Assembly (NCBI GenBank): GCA_963277665.1
Contig: OY728143.1
Coordinates: 230,569,591 to 230,633,590 of the forward strand
DNA from: Viscum album
Lineage: Eukaryota > Streptophyta > Magnoliopsida > Santalales > Viscaceae
Direction: 5' to 3'
Length of the DNA: 64,000 nt
The notes beneath the pieces were generated by a model. That model saw only the letters and a program-made list of their open reading frames with translations. It searched no databases and was not told the origin of the DNA. A program made the translations under genes and the position numbers. This document shows, in pieces, positions 37,121-49,780 of the stretch (position 1 is its first letter; every line of letters starts with the position of its first letter).

Positions 37121-38099
37121 TAATAAAGGCATTATAGGCTCAGCCAGTAGCTGAATCCAGACCATCTATGAGGGATTGGATGGAAAATGGGTCATCCTAT
37201 TCATGGCACATTTCCCAAACCAATCCAGCCGAGGCACTTAATGAACAAAGTGCTATTGATATCTGTGATATTAATGATAAGGCTGGGCCTGATGTCGGTG
37301 AAGGAGCTATAGTGACTGAGGCGATAGAGGAAGGTCACCCATACATTGAAGAGCCCAACCCCTTGAGAAGAATACCTGAAAATACCATTCTATTGATCTC
37401 ATGACAACATTCACCAACTATCGGCCTGTGGATCCTGAGGAGATAGATGATTCTGATTCGGAGGCGGCCGATGAGAGCGGGATAATGCGGCATAAGGGGA
37501 GGAAGTGTATAAGGAACATTCTTGGCCAGCCACATACAGAATGGCTAAAACGGATAGGATAACTCCAAACCTGGCTATGCTTGCTCTGTGCTAGAGGGGT
37601 AGATGCTCACCATCTTTATTTGACATTCCACAACTACATGGCCAAAAAGCTTCATGAGAGCTGCCGACACTTTGACGTTGCCCGATGTTAGAAAGAGTCG
37701 AGGAGTACCCAAGAGTTCATGAAGGCTAAATAAGAGTTCTGACACCTTGACTGACAGATTAATGAAATGGTGGTATTCAATGCTAATTGTTCCGAGCTTG
37801 TGGAGCAATTGAGGGCCCAGCTCGCGGACGCCCAAGAGATCCTAGTTGAAGTGGGTAACCAAATGAATGATCTTCAAACTGAATAGGTGCAAGCATAGGC
37901 TAAGTTAAGTGCACTACGCTCGGTGGCTGTTGATGAAGAGAGAGCTCTCAGGGTGCGTGAAGCAATCGTAGAGGCCACAAGACAAAAGGTAGCGGGACTG
38001 GAACGATCTGTCCAAGATTATAATCCATAAGGGAACTGTTTTGGTCAAACTCATAATCTAATTTCCCCTTATTACCTCTTGTTCTGAACTACATGTTTG

Positions 38100-41000
38100 G
38101 ATGGATGTATGGATAGATTTATTTACTTGTTTCATTGGTTTAATTCCTTCAACTACAATCCTAAAATAAATAGCAATCCATTACTAAGCACACATGGGTC
38201 GTACCCGGTGTGAGAAACAAGGGATTCTAAAAAATATTACATCGTCTGAATGTAGGAGTGCCAACCAAGATTCGGGCACACTAGGATCTATAAACCAATT
38301 TGAATTCCTAGGAAGATAATAGATTGTCTCGATTAGGGGATGAGGACCTCAGAACAATCGACGTGTCATCACCCCAATGTTCTCTAGTGCACGAGTGGGG
38401 TAACACCATGGGCGTTTGAAATCAACCCAAACATAAGGGGGTGGAAAGTGTGAATCACAACACCCCAGATTCAGAACACTATGGGGAGGGAATGAAAATA
38501 ATTGAAAACTATTGACAGTGTTCGAAACAATGTATCCATATTGTATTATCCTGAAATGGGGATGAAATACGATGGTCAACTGCTGACCATATTTGAAACA
38601 CAGGGTCTGACTCAGAATGTCATCAATTAGACTTCCAGAGTGTTGGCCCAAGAAAGTAGGTGAACCATAGACCAAGCCTTCATACTGTTAGAGGGTTCCT
38701 TTTGACTTGAAAGAGGATGAAGGTTCTAATAAAGGGTACGCAAAGCGTGGAAGGTGGATTGGTGGTTTGCATGAATGCAATCCAACAATCGTGGCATTTC
38801 GCCGACATGGTGGAAACACATTAGGAGGGCGCACCGGTCTGATTATGTATCATTCCTTTGTCTAAACAGGACCTCTCGAGGAAAGAAACAATCTCCTCCC
38901 AATGCTATCGTCGGGAATCTGGAACATGTTCAGGGTAGAACTGTAGTTATAGGGTTCTCCGAAAGAGATTGTGCCGATGGGGTAAAAAAGAGGAGGAAAC
39001 AAGATTTTTGATTCCTGGGGTTGGACTTGGAGACGAGGTGTCTAGGCATATCCCATGAAGATGGGAATCGAGATGAATGTAGTTATGAGGGTGGCATGGT
39101 AAGATACATGTGCTAGAGATAAGGTCATGTGGGTTTGGTCATTTCACCAAGAGAAGTGGCATTTGATAGATCTTCGTTGTTTTTCAGGATGAATGTTTTT
39201 TTTGTGAAGCGATGGACCAATGTAGGGAGGTCCAGGTATCACTATAGGAATCAAGCCATATTTAGGTTTTGAAAAATGGTATGGTGTGTAACAGATACCA
39301 AACATGAAAATCCCTCGGGTGAGGACATCACAATGCAGTGATGTTTTTCATCATTTGGCCAGGACGATAATGTCATAGTTTAAGGTTATGTGATGGGATC
39401 GAATATGCATTTTTAACGTCATTCAGGATAGACACACTAGTTTAAAGTGATGTGGGACTAAACATCATAGTTTAAAGTCATCAGGCTCAGACGTATACAG
39501 GAGAGGTGATGTTCTAGAGGGGATGTGCATGACATGATAAAGCATAACAGACATGAATGAGGACAAGGTGAACACCATACCGTGCACAATTCTGAGGAGG
39601 AAACCTCATGCCAAGGGGCATATGAATATTAGAGGATAAGGGGCAGGAGAAACTAGCTCCTAATTGAGTTGGACCTGAATACAAGATGTCAGAGTGTTCC
39701 TATGAATCCCATGAGAATGGTGATCAATCCACATGTAGTTCTTGAAGGTTCCTCAAAACGTCATGTGGGACAACATACAGTTTATTTTCATGTGGGATAG
39801 GATGTTGGGGGGGAAAAGTCATAGAAAGTGGCATATGTGGTGTGGCTAATGGAAACCTGACGTGAATGAAGACATAAGCACATACCATGCCACACAGTCC
39901 CGTAAGAGTTAAAGCTCCTAAGGCAGAACTGAAGAGATAAATTAGTGGAAATTGAGCTGGACCAAATGATAGATGTCTAGGTGTTCCTACATATCCCATG
40001 GTATGGGAATCAAGCTATACATTTTTCTAAAATAGATCTTTGTTTATGGCCTTAGAGATCAAACTATAGAGGAGCGAAATCCTTCCAAGAATGTGTGGAC
40101 CTCAACCCGATCCCTAAGCCCACATGAGTCAAAATCGGTGTGGGAAACGAGGGAGGAAGTGGTTTTGGAAATTCCTATAACACACACCAAATGGAAGATA
40201 GTGTGGATCCCCGAATTATGCCTTTACTGTGGCTTTTGTCCTCCTACCATGCATATGCTCACTGAGGGATATTTCTAGGAGTGTCAAAATTCGATTTGGA
40301 ATGATGGGGTGGAAAATAATGTGGACTATGTAACCGAAATTAATGTCTTAAAGGGGATGTCATTACGATGGAGGATAACTGTTGACCTTGTTTGAAACAT
40401 TACATCCATATTGCGTTAGTCTAAAATGTGGACAATCAAATGATCGTTGACCGCTGACCATATTCATAACGTGGTACTTGTATCGATTTTTTTTGAAACC
40501 CTTGGGGATGTTAGCCAGTAATGGTAGGAGGGCCCTTAGGCCTAGAACCCATGCTATATGAGGGTCCCTTTGGGTGTGAAAGATTAAGGAAGCCTGGATT
40601 ATGGGGAACATGAAGCATGGAAGGTCGGTGGGAACATGCCCAGGTAAAACCCGACACTGCAGATGCTGAACCAGAGTACTCTTTGGCACATTGTTGAATT
40701 ACAAAGAGGGTCAGGGATTGAACATTAGAGTGGCCGATTTGAAAACATGAATATAGATATAGAGGATAGAGAACTCTTAATAGAAAGAGTTACATGGCGT
40801 GGTTGTTACAAACCCAACATGAATGAGAACATAATCCCATAACACACCATATACCACTCTCCCTGGGAAAGTGTAGGAGAAGGGGCCAAAGTGAAAGGGA
40901 TATTTCTAAGAGATGGGGATGGACCTGAAGTCTAGACATTATGGCGGTCCTATGTATACCATTAGGAATTAAATAAATCCACACAAGGTTCTAGGAGAGG

Positions 41001-43080
41001 GTAATGTGCAGTTTAACATCATGCACTAAGGATAAAATTGGGTAAGATACCCCCAAACAAGGGAGGTGTATAGCACAACGAGTAACTCGATGTGAATGAG
41101 GACATAATCCAATTACACAACGTAAAATCATGAGTGAAGACTTGGTATGGGGGCCCGAAAAGGCCAAGGGTCCTGGGAATGGTCCTCAGACGGAATGTCC
41201 CAGCCAATTTACAGTTTAATGTCTTGCAGTGATGATGAATGTAGGGGTAAGGTTTCTTGTCCACAGATTTGTACATCATGGAGAGTAAATCGACGTGAAT
41301 GCGGACATAATCCTACACCACACCATACAACCCTATGTGATAATGTGGGATTGGGCCTGAAAAGGACAAGGGGCCTGAAGATGGTCCTTGAACAGAATGT
41401 TTGGCTAGTTTGCAGTTTAACGTCTTACAGTGAGGTCGAAGGTGATCTTAGTTTAGGGTCATAGGGCTTCGACTGTATATTTCTATTTTATAGTTATATG
41501 TGTGGGACAAAGATGGTGATTCATCTTGCTTATGGAAGACTACAAAGAAGCAATGATGATCATGGGAAATTATTGGCCATGTTCACAACACAATATCCAC
41601 CCTTGTGTGACCGGAGGTCTGGGAAAAGAATTGAGCATCAACCACTGACCGTATTCAAAACACGGGACTTATATAAATTTGTCACTTGCAATCCTCAAGG
41701 GTGTTATCTCATAATTCTAGGAGTGTCCTTGGGCCGAGTATCAATTCAATTTGGGGGACATTATGGATATAGAGGGTGATACAAGCCTAAATGACGGGTC
41801 ATGTCGAGCATGGTAGGGCATGTGATTGCGGAATAGATGATAAATGAAGTAAGGGATATCTCAAGGGGACACATGTGGCATGGATAAATAGCCTAACGTG
41901 AATGTGGACATGAGTCTGTACCGTACCACACAATCCTAAATGAGAACATGGGCTAGGGGCCTGAAGGGGTCGATGGACATGAGGCTGGGCATCCCGGCCA
42001 ACTATATCCATATGACCTCTTGTGTGATTATCGGCTCATCATAGATCCTAAGCCCACATGAGCAGTGCTTAGTGTGGGAAACCATGAGTCTGATTTGGAA
42101 ATCCCTATCATAATGGTATTATTGTTGGAATCTCCCGAAGGGAGTCGAAACTCGAAGATACAATAGGTACGATAAACCACCACAATCGATGTTTAAGATC
42201 TACATGGGTGGTGACAATGACAAAGGATATCCACTGACCATGTTCAAAACAAAGTGTCGTTATAGTGTGACCTGAAATGGGAAAAAGAAATGAGCATAAA
42301 CTGCTGACCATATTCACAACACCAGACTTTTATCAATTTTTTTCAACATCCTCGAGGGAGTTGGGCCGAAGTGGTTGGAGAGCCCTTAGTCTGAGCATCG
42401 ATGCCATTCGGGGGCCCTTCTGGATGTGAAATATGATGGTGTCCAATCAATGGAGTGGGTGAATCATAGCAATGACCATGCATTTTAATGTCAATCAGGG
42501 TGGTGAATGTGATGGAAATCTATGGGGAGTGGGATGTATGGAGGGATCAAGATGAGTTCGACGTGAATTGGGAAAAAAGATTGTATCATAACATATGTCT
42601 TGACCCGAGGGGTGATTCTGATGTTTGGGCTGGGCCAATAGTCAAAATGTTCGGTCGTTGCAATGTATCCCATGAGGATGTGAATCAAGACATATATAGT
42701 TCTTGAAGGACATTCATTTTAATGTTGTTCGTTGAGGATGTGGGATGATAGAAGAACAGCGGAGGGGAAACATGGTGTGACCATCATAATCCTGACATGA
42801 GTGTGGCTAAAGAAGCTACACTATACCATGAAAGGCCCCTCCGAGAGAACTATACCTAGGGGGATAGTCAAAGAGAGGTGTCTGGGGGATGTAATTAGGA
42901 CCGAGTGTATGAGAATTCCTACGTATCCCATGAATATGGTAATCAAGACATATGAAGTTCTAATGGAGAATTTTGATGTCTTTCCCAACAACATATAGTT
43001 TAACGTCATGCGGGACATTTTACAGTTTAAAGTCATGTGGGACTGGGCTGTTTAGCATCATGTGGGACCAAACAATTTAG
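38100..43080 (-). repeat. 3' region repeat array of Element 3
   Basis: About 5 kb without coding signal, built of nested repeats. A marker (CCACATGAGTC then GTGTGGGAAAC) recurs at 38191, 40121 and 42054 (spacings 1930 and 1933). A second (GCTGACCATATT) recurs at 38582, 40453 and 42303. Shorter units with CCTACGTATCCCATGA and GGGAATCAAG recur about 260-290 bp apart (for example 39700 and 39988, 42660 and 42919), and some share words with the LTR repeats. Plus-strand stretches that look open here (38775, 41147, 41498, 42488 and others) are by-products of the repeats. Such arrays after pol are typical of Tat elements. Confidence 0.75.
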
Positions 43081-44352
43081 GGTCATGATGGACCAGCTTG
43101 CTCCAGCAAAGTATTGATTAAGGAATTTGGAATTGGTGGTAGGAGTTATATGTTCACCATCCATGGTCACCAGTGAGTACCCACCACTAGGGTAAACCTT
43201 GTGAAAAAAGAAAGGTCCTTCCCATTTGGGCTCCAACATGGGTGGCTTCCTGACAGATATCATTAGTGTCTGGAGGGCCAATACCAGGTCACCTTGTATG
43301 AAAGAGTGGAGGCAGAACTTCTTGCTGAAGGCTCTGGAAATCTTTTTCGGGTGTCTTTCCATGTTGTGCAGGGCATGAAGCATGTTCTTTTTCAAGTTCA
43401 TCCAATTCATCCAGAAGATATTTATCTACCGAGTCTAGCACCTGCTGGACATAGAACAATGTGCATAATAAAGGTAACTGAATCTCGATTTTTGGGATGG
43501 GCTCAGTTCCATACATAAGGGAATATGGGGTCACTGGGGTGGAATTATGAATCATTGTCTGATAAGCCTAGAGGGCATTGGGGAGCTTGTCTGGCCAACT
43601 CCTCTTATTCTGACCAACCATTTTCTACAAAATGATAGATAGGGTTTGGTTGAATGCCTTTATCTATACATTTTCTTGTGCATGATAGAGGGTGGTGTGG
43701 TTAGAGCGGATGTTGTACATGGAGTACAACTTCTTCAACTCAACTGCTCGGAAGTTTTTGCCGTTATCGGTGAGCACGTCATGAGCGACTCCAAATCAGT
43801 AGATGATGTCAGAACTCATAAAGTCAATAAAGGACCAATCCTTTACCACCCTGAGTAGAACTACCTCTTCCCACATGGAGGAGAAATCTGTAGCCATATC
43901 GATGAATATGCGCTGGTGTGCTGTCACCAGTTGACGTGGTCCCACGACATCTAGTCCCCAGACTACAAAGGGCCAAGAATACTTGTTAGAGTGGAGAGGA
44001 TCTGGAGGCCGATGAATGAAGTTATCATGAATTTGACATGCATGAAAACTATTGGAGAACATGATGCAATCATGGATCATGGAGGTCAAAAGGTACCCCA
44101 GTCTCGGGATCTGGTGAGATACCTTCGGCCCAGTCTGGTGGGGGCCGTAGGAACCATTATGAACCCCCTATATGACCTTATAAATCTCGACTCCTTGGAT
44201 GAAATAAAGGAGAATACCATCAAACCCATGCTTGTAGAGGATCTAGTCACGACTAGGACCATCCTAGAGGGTAAAATGTAATGCATAGTGTCAGATTCTC
44301 TTGCGCTTGGCCTAATTTGCCAAGAGATAACCATTTTGGAGATACTCAACAA
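43033..44352 (-). pseudogene. Element 3 integrase, degenerate
   Basis: Integrates the cDNA. From right to left: the zinc-domain region around 44000-44089 (DCIMFSNSFHACQIH), then the catalytic core with the first Asp in WGLDVVGP (codon 43949-43951), and the second Asp in LTDNGKNF (43766-43768). The position of the catalytic Glu holds Lys (codon 43658-43660); 108 nt separate it from the second Asp, exactly DD35E spacing, so the enzyme would be dead. A stop lies two codons before it. The C-terminal part is open at 43033-43410, with GDLVLALQ and PPMLEPKWEGPFFFHKVY as in the family. The first 60 residues of this segment overlap a second frame (43289-43555), showing a frameshift near 43400. Confidence 0.9.
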
Positions 44353-44572
44353 AGGGTGACCTCTAGTTAGGTGTCACTTCAAATATTTCATATCGGGGTA
44401 CTAACGTGGAGGCTCCTATGGTAAGATGGCTCACCTGTAGTACATCTCCATCTCCTGGGGAGAAAAGAGAAATGACTCTCCGATGTTCCATGTGGATAAC
44501 TAGTTCCTCTTGCTCGGGCTCTACAAGTGATGTTACCAGGCCATCCACGGCATCCGCTCGACCGTTCTGAGA

Positions 44573-44830
44573 TCAAGGTACATGAGTAACTTTTGTCCGA
44601 GATGGGAACGAAGCCATTAGATAGAGAGTGAACTCCAACAATGGTATGAGATCTGGATTTATGATGACATAGTCACCGTTGATATGCTTGATTAATAGTT
44701 CAGAATCACCTTTCACAAGAAAATAGGGCACATCAACCTTGAGGGCCAGCTTGAGGCTAGTGATGAGAGCCTGATATCTTGCCTCATTGTTGGTGCATCC
44801 TTCTAACAACATGAATCAGTATTACAAGAT
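44573..44830 (-). pseudogene. Element 3 second RNase H domain (archaeal-like type)
   Basis: An 80-codon open segment with CTNNEARYQALI, VKGDSELLIKHINGDY, DLIP and THVP, spaced as in the additional RNase H of Tat elements. It keeps the Asp of GDSELL and the Glu of NNEAR. It lies between the RT-RNase H block and integrase, where this domain is found in that lineage. The upstream catalytic strand is not readable in frame. Confidence 0.85.
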
Positions 44831-46560
44831 GGCTTATGCCGGGGTAATAAAGAAAATACCCAAGAATACCCTATTGAGCCTGGGATCATTACGCCTCCTT
44901 TCAGTGGGGCTATGTGAAGCCACATCGATGTGCATCTATGATCATGGAATGGATTAGCCTACCGAGAGGATGGCCTCATTGGGGAAATCATGATCCATGG
45001 ACTTGTCATCATGAGTCAGATGAGATGTAAGGAAATATGCCAATGTTTTCCCCTTAATATCTTTCTAAGGGACCAACCTGATATCGAACAGGTGGAGAAT
45101 CACTACGCACCGAGCGAGACAAACTGTCAATATGGGGCAGTTCAAATTGTTTGTTTAGTAGGTCTATAGGATAAACTAACTGTACCTCACGGTGCTTCAA
45201 GTAAGGTCACAATTTTTATACTGTGAATATCAGGGAAAGGTATCTCTTTTTGATGGGGGAGTATCTGGTCTCCGTATCATGGAGCACATGGATGAGGTAG
45301 TAAAGGTTGTTCTCTGTCCCCTCATTGTTCATCTGGGAAAGAAGGGAACTGAGAGATCGAACTGGGTCACTCACATAAAGGACCATTGGTTTTCCGGAGA
45401 CAGATGGAATTATGACCGGAGGCTGGAGTAGATACTTCTTGATTCCTCGAATAAGGTCTAGCACTATTATTTCCATTTGTAGGCAGTGCCTTTTTCCATG
45501 AGCCATGAAAAGGGTATTCATTTTCTGGCCATATTCGCAATAAATCGTAATATATAGGATAAGTGGCCTTGAAAACCTCGAAGATCCTGAATATTTCTCA
45601 GGGGAGGCATCTGGATGATGGCCATGATCTTCTATGGATTGATCTTGATGCCCCTATATCCAAAAACTAAGCCAATAAATTTTTCGGAGGTGACCCCAAA
45701 GGCACATTTTAATGGGTTCATCTTCAATTGGTGAGAATGGAGGAAGCCGAAAACTTTTTCAAGGTCTTTGAGATGGTCCTGGTGTCGACGATATTTTTTC
45801 CCCAGATCATCCATGTAGCATTCCACTAATGTCTAGTGGATTGGATTGAATATGCGATGCATGGACCACTGATAGGTGGCACCTTCATTCTTTAAACCGA
45901 AGGACAATAATTGGTAAAAAAATTATCTTGTGGTGCCTTGATGGTTGTAGACTCCTCATCCTCAAAGGCCTTTCAAATATGGCTCTATCTAGAGTAACCA
46001 TCCATGAAGGATAGGACTTGGAACCTAGTCGTAGCATTGATCAACAATTCAATCACAGGATTGGGAAAATAATCTTTTGGATAGTGATGTTTAAGATCCC
46101 AGAAGTCGATGCAGACTCTTATCTGTCCATTCTTTTTTCCTGACCAGAACAATGTTGGCTAGGCATTTGGGGTACTAGAGCTCCTTAATGAAATTGGCTC
46201 ATATGATCTTATCAACATTAGCCTCTACCATGGCACAGTGAGAAGGGTGCATCTTCCTGGGAGCCTGCTTGAACCTGCAATGATTTGTAGGGAGATCGAG
46301 GCAGTGGATGACTACCTGAGGATCTAGTCCCTGAATCTCGTTATAGATCTAGGTGAATACATCATGATGTTTTTTCCAAAAGTCTACATACTACTACAGC
46401 TCCTCGAGGGACATGGTGGCACTGATTAATGTATGCCTCAGATCTTCCTCTCTACAGAGGATTACCTATACAAACTCATCGACCGTCGCAGAAACTCCTT
46501 CATCAATGGCAGAGGGTGTGTCCTCCAAATACTCCTATTTTCTTGTGTAGGAGGGATCCC
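44831..46560 (-). pseudogene. Element 3 reverse transcriptase and first RNase H, degenerate
   Basis: The RT begins around 46500. The segment near 46200-46100 reads IKEL, YPKCLANIVLV and KKNGQIRVCIDF after one frame change at an A run (about 46132-46137). LSFMDGYSR follows near 46000, then an open piece at 45632-45826 with the catalytic CYMDDL box (Asp codons 45806-45811) and QLKMNPLKCAFGV. First RNase H landmarks are at 45216-45521 (IKKYLLQPPVI, VLYVSDPV, DTETRYSPIKK). At least three stops or shifts divide the region. Motif order and wording are those of plant Tat/Ogre RTs. Confidence 0.9.
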
Positions 46561-47185
46561 CAGTGGGGGGAAGTTCTTCTAGGTTGATAGATTTCAAGGA
46601 GAGGCTCGTACCATCCGGAGTGGCAGTGGTCACTGCATCGTGAGATTTCAGTGCTACCGAAACCATAGCAATGAAGGTTGTTGATCCAATATCATCTGGT
46701 CTTTATCCCAAATGGTCACACTTGATAATATAAAAGCAATGGTGTCATGTTGTCTTGATCTAGTTAGTTCTTGCCTGGTGAAATAGGCACGTATGACGTA
46801 TTGTCTTTTCCATGGGGCAAACATCCTGATACCTTTTGGGGGTAAGAGGCTGCTAGATCACCTAAGACTGATTTGTATAGAAGTACGAAGTGATCTACCA
46901 ATGTTGCTTGGTCCTTAGAATATGATTCCCCCTTATACTAGAGACAACAAAAAATTTCCCCATACTGGGGGTCGTGGCCTCCAATCGATGGATCGGGAAG
47001 ACATAGGCATCATCCAGGCCTGCCCGAGGGTTAGTAGCATTAACAACAGGTTCAACCTCACTAGCCTGAATTTTCATGTCCTTACTCTTGTTATAGTTGG
47101 CATCTAGGTATTGGGAATCAAAAGAAGAAAAGGGAGACGTGTCACCTTGTAACTTGCCCACTTGACTATTGAGGTTTCACATGAT

Positions 47186-47475
47186 TCACTGGTGATACGA
47201 TGAGGGAACCATTGCATGCATGTGGAGCCATGGTCTGCCCATCAATTCATTGTATGTGGTGTGTTTGGAGACAACCATAAAATCGGTTCTGGAAACTACG
47301 CCACCGAACTGGGAAGTCAAATAGATCTTGCCAACTTGGTTCTTCTCTATCCTATCGTATCCCTGGATTTTCAGGTCGGAGTGAGTCAATAAATCTTCAG
47401 ATAACCTCAGCTTCCCAGTGTCCATGTCGGGATAAGGTTAATCATAGAGCTGGTGTCAACAATATAGCGGCGAAC
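47186..47475 (-). pseudogene. Element 3 aspartic protease, degenerate
   Basis: Open at 47186-47425, extending upstream in the same frame to about 47475. The active site reads VDTSSMINLIP (Asp codon at 47455-47457), so Ser replaces the usual Gly after Asp-Thr. Family landmarks follow: SDLKIQGYDR, FMVVSKHTTYNELMGRPWLH and MVPSSYHQ. It would mature the polyprotein. The Gly to Ser change probably abolishes or weakens activity. Confidence 0.87.
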
Positions 47476-48003
47476 CTCCAATAAAATGAATTGGCCGGTG
47501 ATGTACAATGGGAAAATGTGACCCTATAAGGGGAAATATTTGTCTACATCGTAGAATGAGATAATGGCATGGCATTCAGAATTATCTATTGCTTTGGCAT
47601 TAAAGGCCTCTCTAGCTAATACCTCTGTCTCAAACTAGAGGGGGCCTCTTCAAGCCTCAGCAAGGGTCTCAAGCATATCTGATGATAGGAAAATGGCCTC
47701 GATGATAGAAATTATTACTATGATGCTAGAATGGTGCTTGATAACATCATAAATTCATGCGTTTTGGGAACTTCTGCTTGCAGGATGTCACACTATGAGA
47801 AGATGTATGGAGACCCCTGACGGCTGGACCATCGACTGACTAGTGCTAGGCATATCCCACTTCTCACTAGTCGGAGCCTAAAGTGTGGCCACCGGATGAG
47901 GGCTAGATGACTGAGACCATCCTATAGCAGGGTGTCACTGGTCGTAGATTTTTTGAGGTGTCTCTACCTGATCCAGTAGCAGAAACAGATGTGGCGGCAG
48001 GCG

Positions 48004-48480
48004 TTATGACATCAAATGAGGAGGTTGTGCATGCCGAGCTCTGTACTGCGCATGTTGTCTAGTCCCAGTGCCGTGCATGAGCTGGCTAGAAGTGACAACT
48101 GATGTGCCTTGATGACCCATATGTCCGCGGCTCCGCCGATGTTGGCGTTTTCGTGGGATGTTTGGAAGATCCGCCAGGCACTCCCTGTCATCAGGAGTCA
48201 TGTTGGGGTTTACCATCTCCACAGTGTTAACCGAAGAATACCCTTGACTATCAATCGAAGATTCATCCACTACTAGGAAAATTCTGGGAGGAATTTCCAT
48301 CTCTGAGTTCATGAAGTTGTTGATTTTATGGGACGATGATGGAATTGGTGGGGGTGTGTTTCTTTCCTTTCCACCATCGATGCTTGCTCTTCTGGGAAGA
48401 GGCCGGATGAGATGACGATTCAGAAGTGGTGGGTGTGTATTATAATGTCACCGACTGATTCAAATTTCCACAAAGGATAC
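48004..48480 (-). pseudogene. Element 3 gag-protease linker, degenerate
   Basis: A hydrophilic stretch open at 48004-48312, rich in Arg, His, Gln and Gly (PRKRQHRRSRGHMGHQG). It lies between the gag Cys-His remnant and protease. Basic linkers of this kind are usual in Tat Gag-Pol; no enzyme motif is present. About 47475-48004 is frame-shifted linker without landmarks. Confidence 0.55.
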
Positions 48481-48499
48481 CATGGGCATGGGAGACCAT

Positions 48500-49780
48500 T
48501 TTGTGAGCTATCCAGTCATCATACTTTTGGGGATCACAGTTAAAAACCTGCTACATCTCACCATCATTGTGGTTATTTCTATCTAGTCTTACAAAAACAC
48601 ATTCCACTTGTGCTAGGGTCGGGACCAACCTAACTATGTCATTATCTACCTGGTCTTTGAAGACAATCTTTGAACACATAGCACTACTTGAGGGTGTGCC
48701 CAGGATCCGGTGATAGGGGTAGTAGTTGGGGAGATCAGGGAGGTTCTCCTCTTCTACCCTTCTACACTCATGAAAACGCACAATCACTTGTTCCAAGGAA
48801 CATCAGAAATAGATGAGGACCTGATTCTCATTGAATGATTAGGTCATGTTTGTTATGTCCTAAAATGGGGCCCTTGGAGCCTAACCCCGATGGAGGATGG
48901 AGGATCCTGTCGAGGAGGCGAGGCCTGATTGCCCCACCTAGGCGGTGTAGGCACATTACGCGGGGGAATCTACCGATTCAAAGTGGACGTTACTGGTTTG
49001 AGGGTGTTCCAATGGTGGAGGGCCTCTACGAGGTTCTAGAGGCAGCTCCATGGGTTACAATAATGGCTATCTTGGTGCCTGTATTGGGGACAATGTGTCG
49101 GGCTCAGTTCTGAGGGACCTCATCACGATAATTGCCAGATGCAATGGACATTCTTAGATGGCCAGTTTCAGGGCTTCTTCTAGGCATTGGGACTCATCAA
49201 AGAAGTCTCATAATCCTCTAGGTTAGTTTTGGGTTATCATAGAGGGAACCAGTTCCATCTTAACATTTCCCTCACACATCTTTAGTAACTTATCCTGGGT
49301 CAGTGGTAGGTAATGTGAGTTGGTGAGTCCTTTACACCGAGCATCAAAGTAGGTGACATGCTCATCGGGCATCTTCTAGCACTTGAAGAGGCCCACGATA
49401 CTCTTTTTCCACATCATATAGCTGAACTGGTAGAGGAATTACCTATGGATATCCTTCCATCTGGTTACTGATCTGATGAGAAGCATGTTGTACCAAACAA
49501 ACATAGGCCTCTCCAATGTCTACAAAAAACATCAGATCTTGGCGGCCTCCTAATGTGCTGGAGTCCCTAACATGGGCCCACACATTGAGGTGAAGTGGGC
49601 CAGATGTTGTGACGGGTCCCCTGCCCCATTGAAGTGGGAAAATGTGGGATTCCCAAAACCCAGAGGTGTTAGTGTATTGTCCACCATGGTGGATATGTCT
49701 TTCCATCAGGTGTGATTTACACCTGTCGTGCTTCAAATGCCTCAAGGTGGGCAATGTGTGCCGCCATTAGATCATCTGGG
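48500..49780 (-). pseudogene. Element 3 gag, degenerate
   Basis: The capsid homology region is readable in pieces. Near 49640-49600 it reads GFGNPTFSHFNGAGDPSQHLAHFTS, then FVWYNML near 49490, RWKDIHR near 49450, and a long stretch with few stops to 48900. The C-terminal piece, open at 48551-48796, contains NYYPYHRILGTPSSSAM, which corresponds to the family's C-x-YH-x4-GH-x4-C finger with Cys, His and Cys partly lost. Frames change at least three times. It would assemble the particle and bind element RNA. Confidence 0.8.

Larger units (their letters stand above)
35335..38030 (+). pseudogene. Antisense additional ORF of Element 3, intron-containing, broken
   Basis: A plus-strand coding remnant of about 2.7 kb between integrase and the 3' LTR, opposite to the element's genes. 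Coding-like pieces include 35371-35452 (HLANLVMACIMAANQKVNL), 35840-36079, an acidic Glu-rich stretch at 36590-36720, the open segment 37168-37404, and a coiled-coil-like end rich in Glu, Gln, Ala and Leu (about 37755-38027), with a stop at 38028-38030. Two introns fit the plus strand: 36798-36878 and 37044-37120. The second keeps the frame of the 37168 segment. At least six stops or frameshifts break it. Antisense extra ORFs are known in Tat elements; I do not recognise this protein's domain. It could be a captured host gene or a transposon-associated protein. Confidence 0.6.

Noticed and set aside
40093..42706. Several plus- and minus-strand open stretches of 60-105 codons
   Set aside because: They lie in the nested repeat array, overlap on opposite strands and contain the repeat words; none has a domain.
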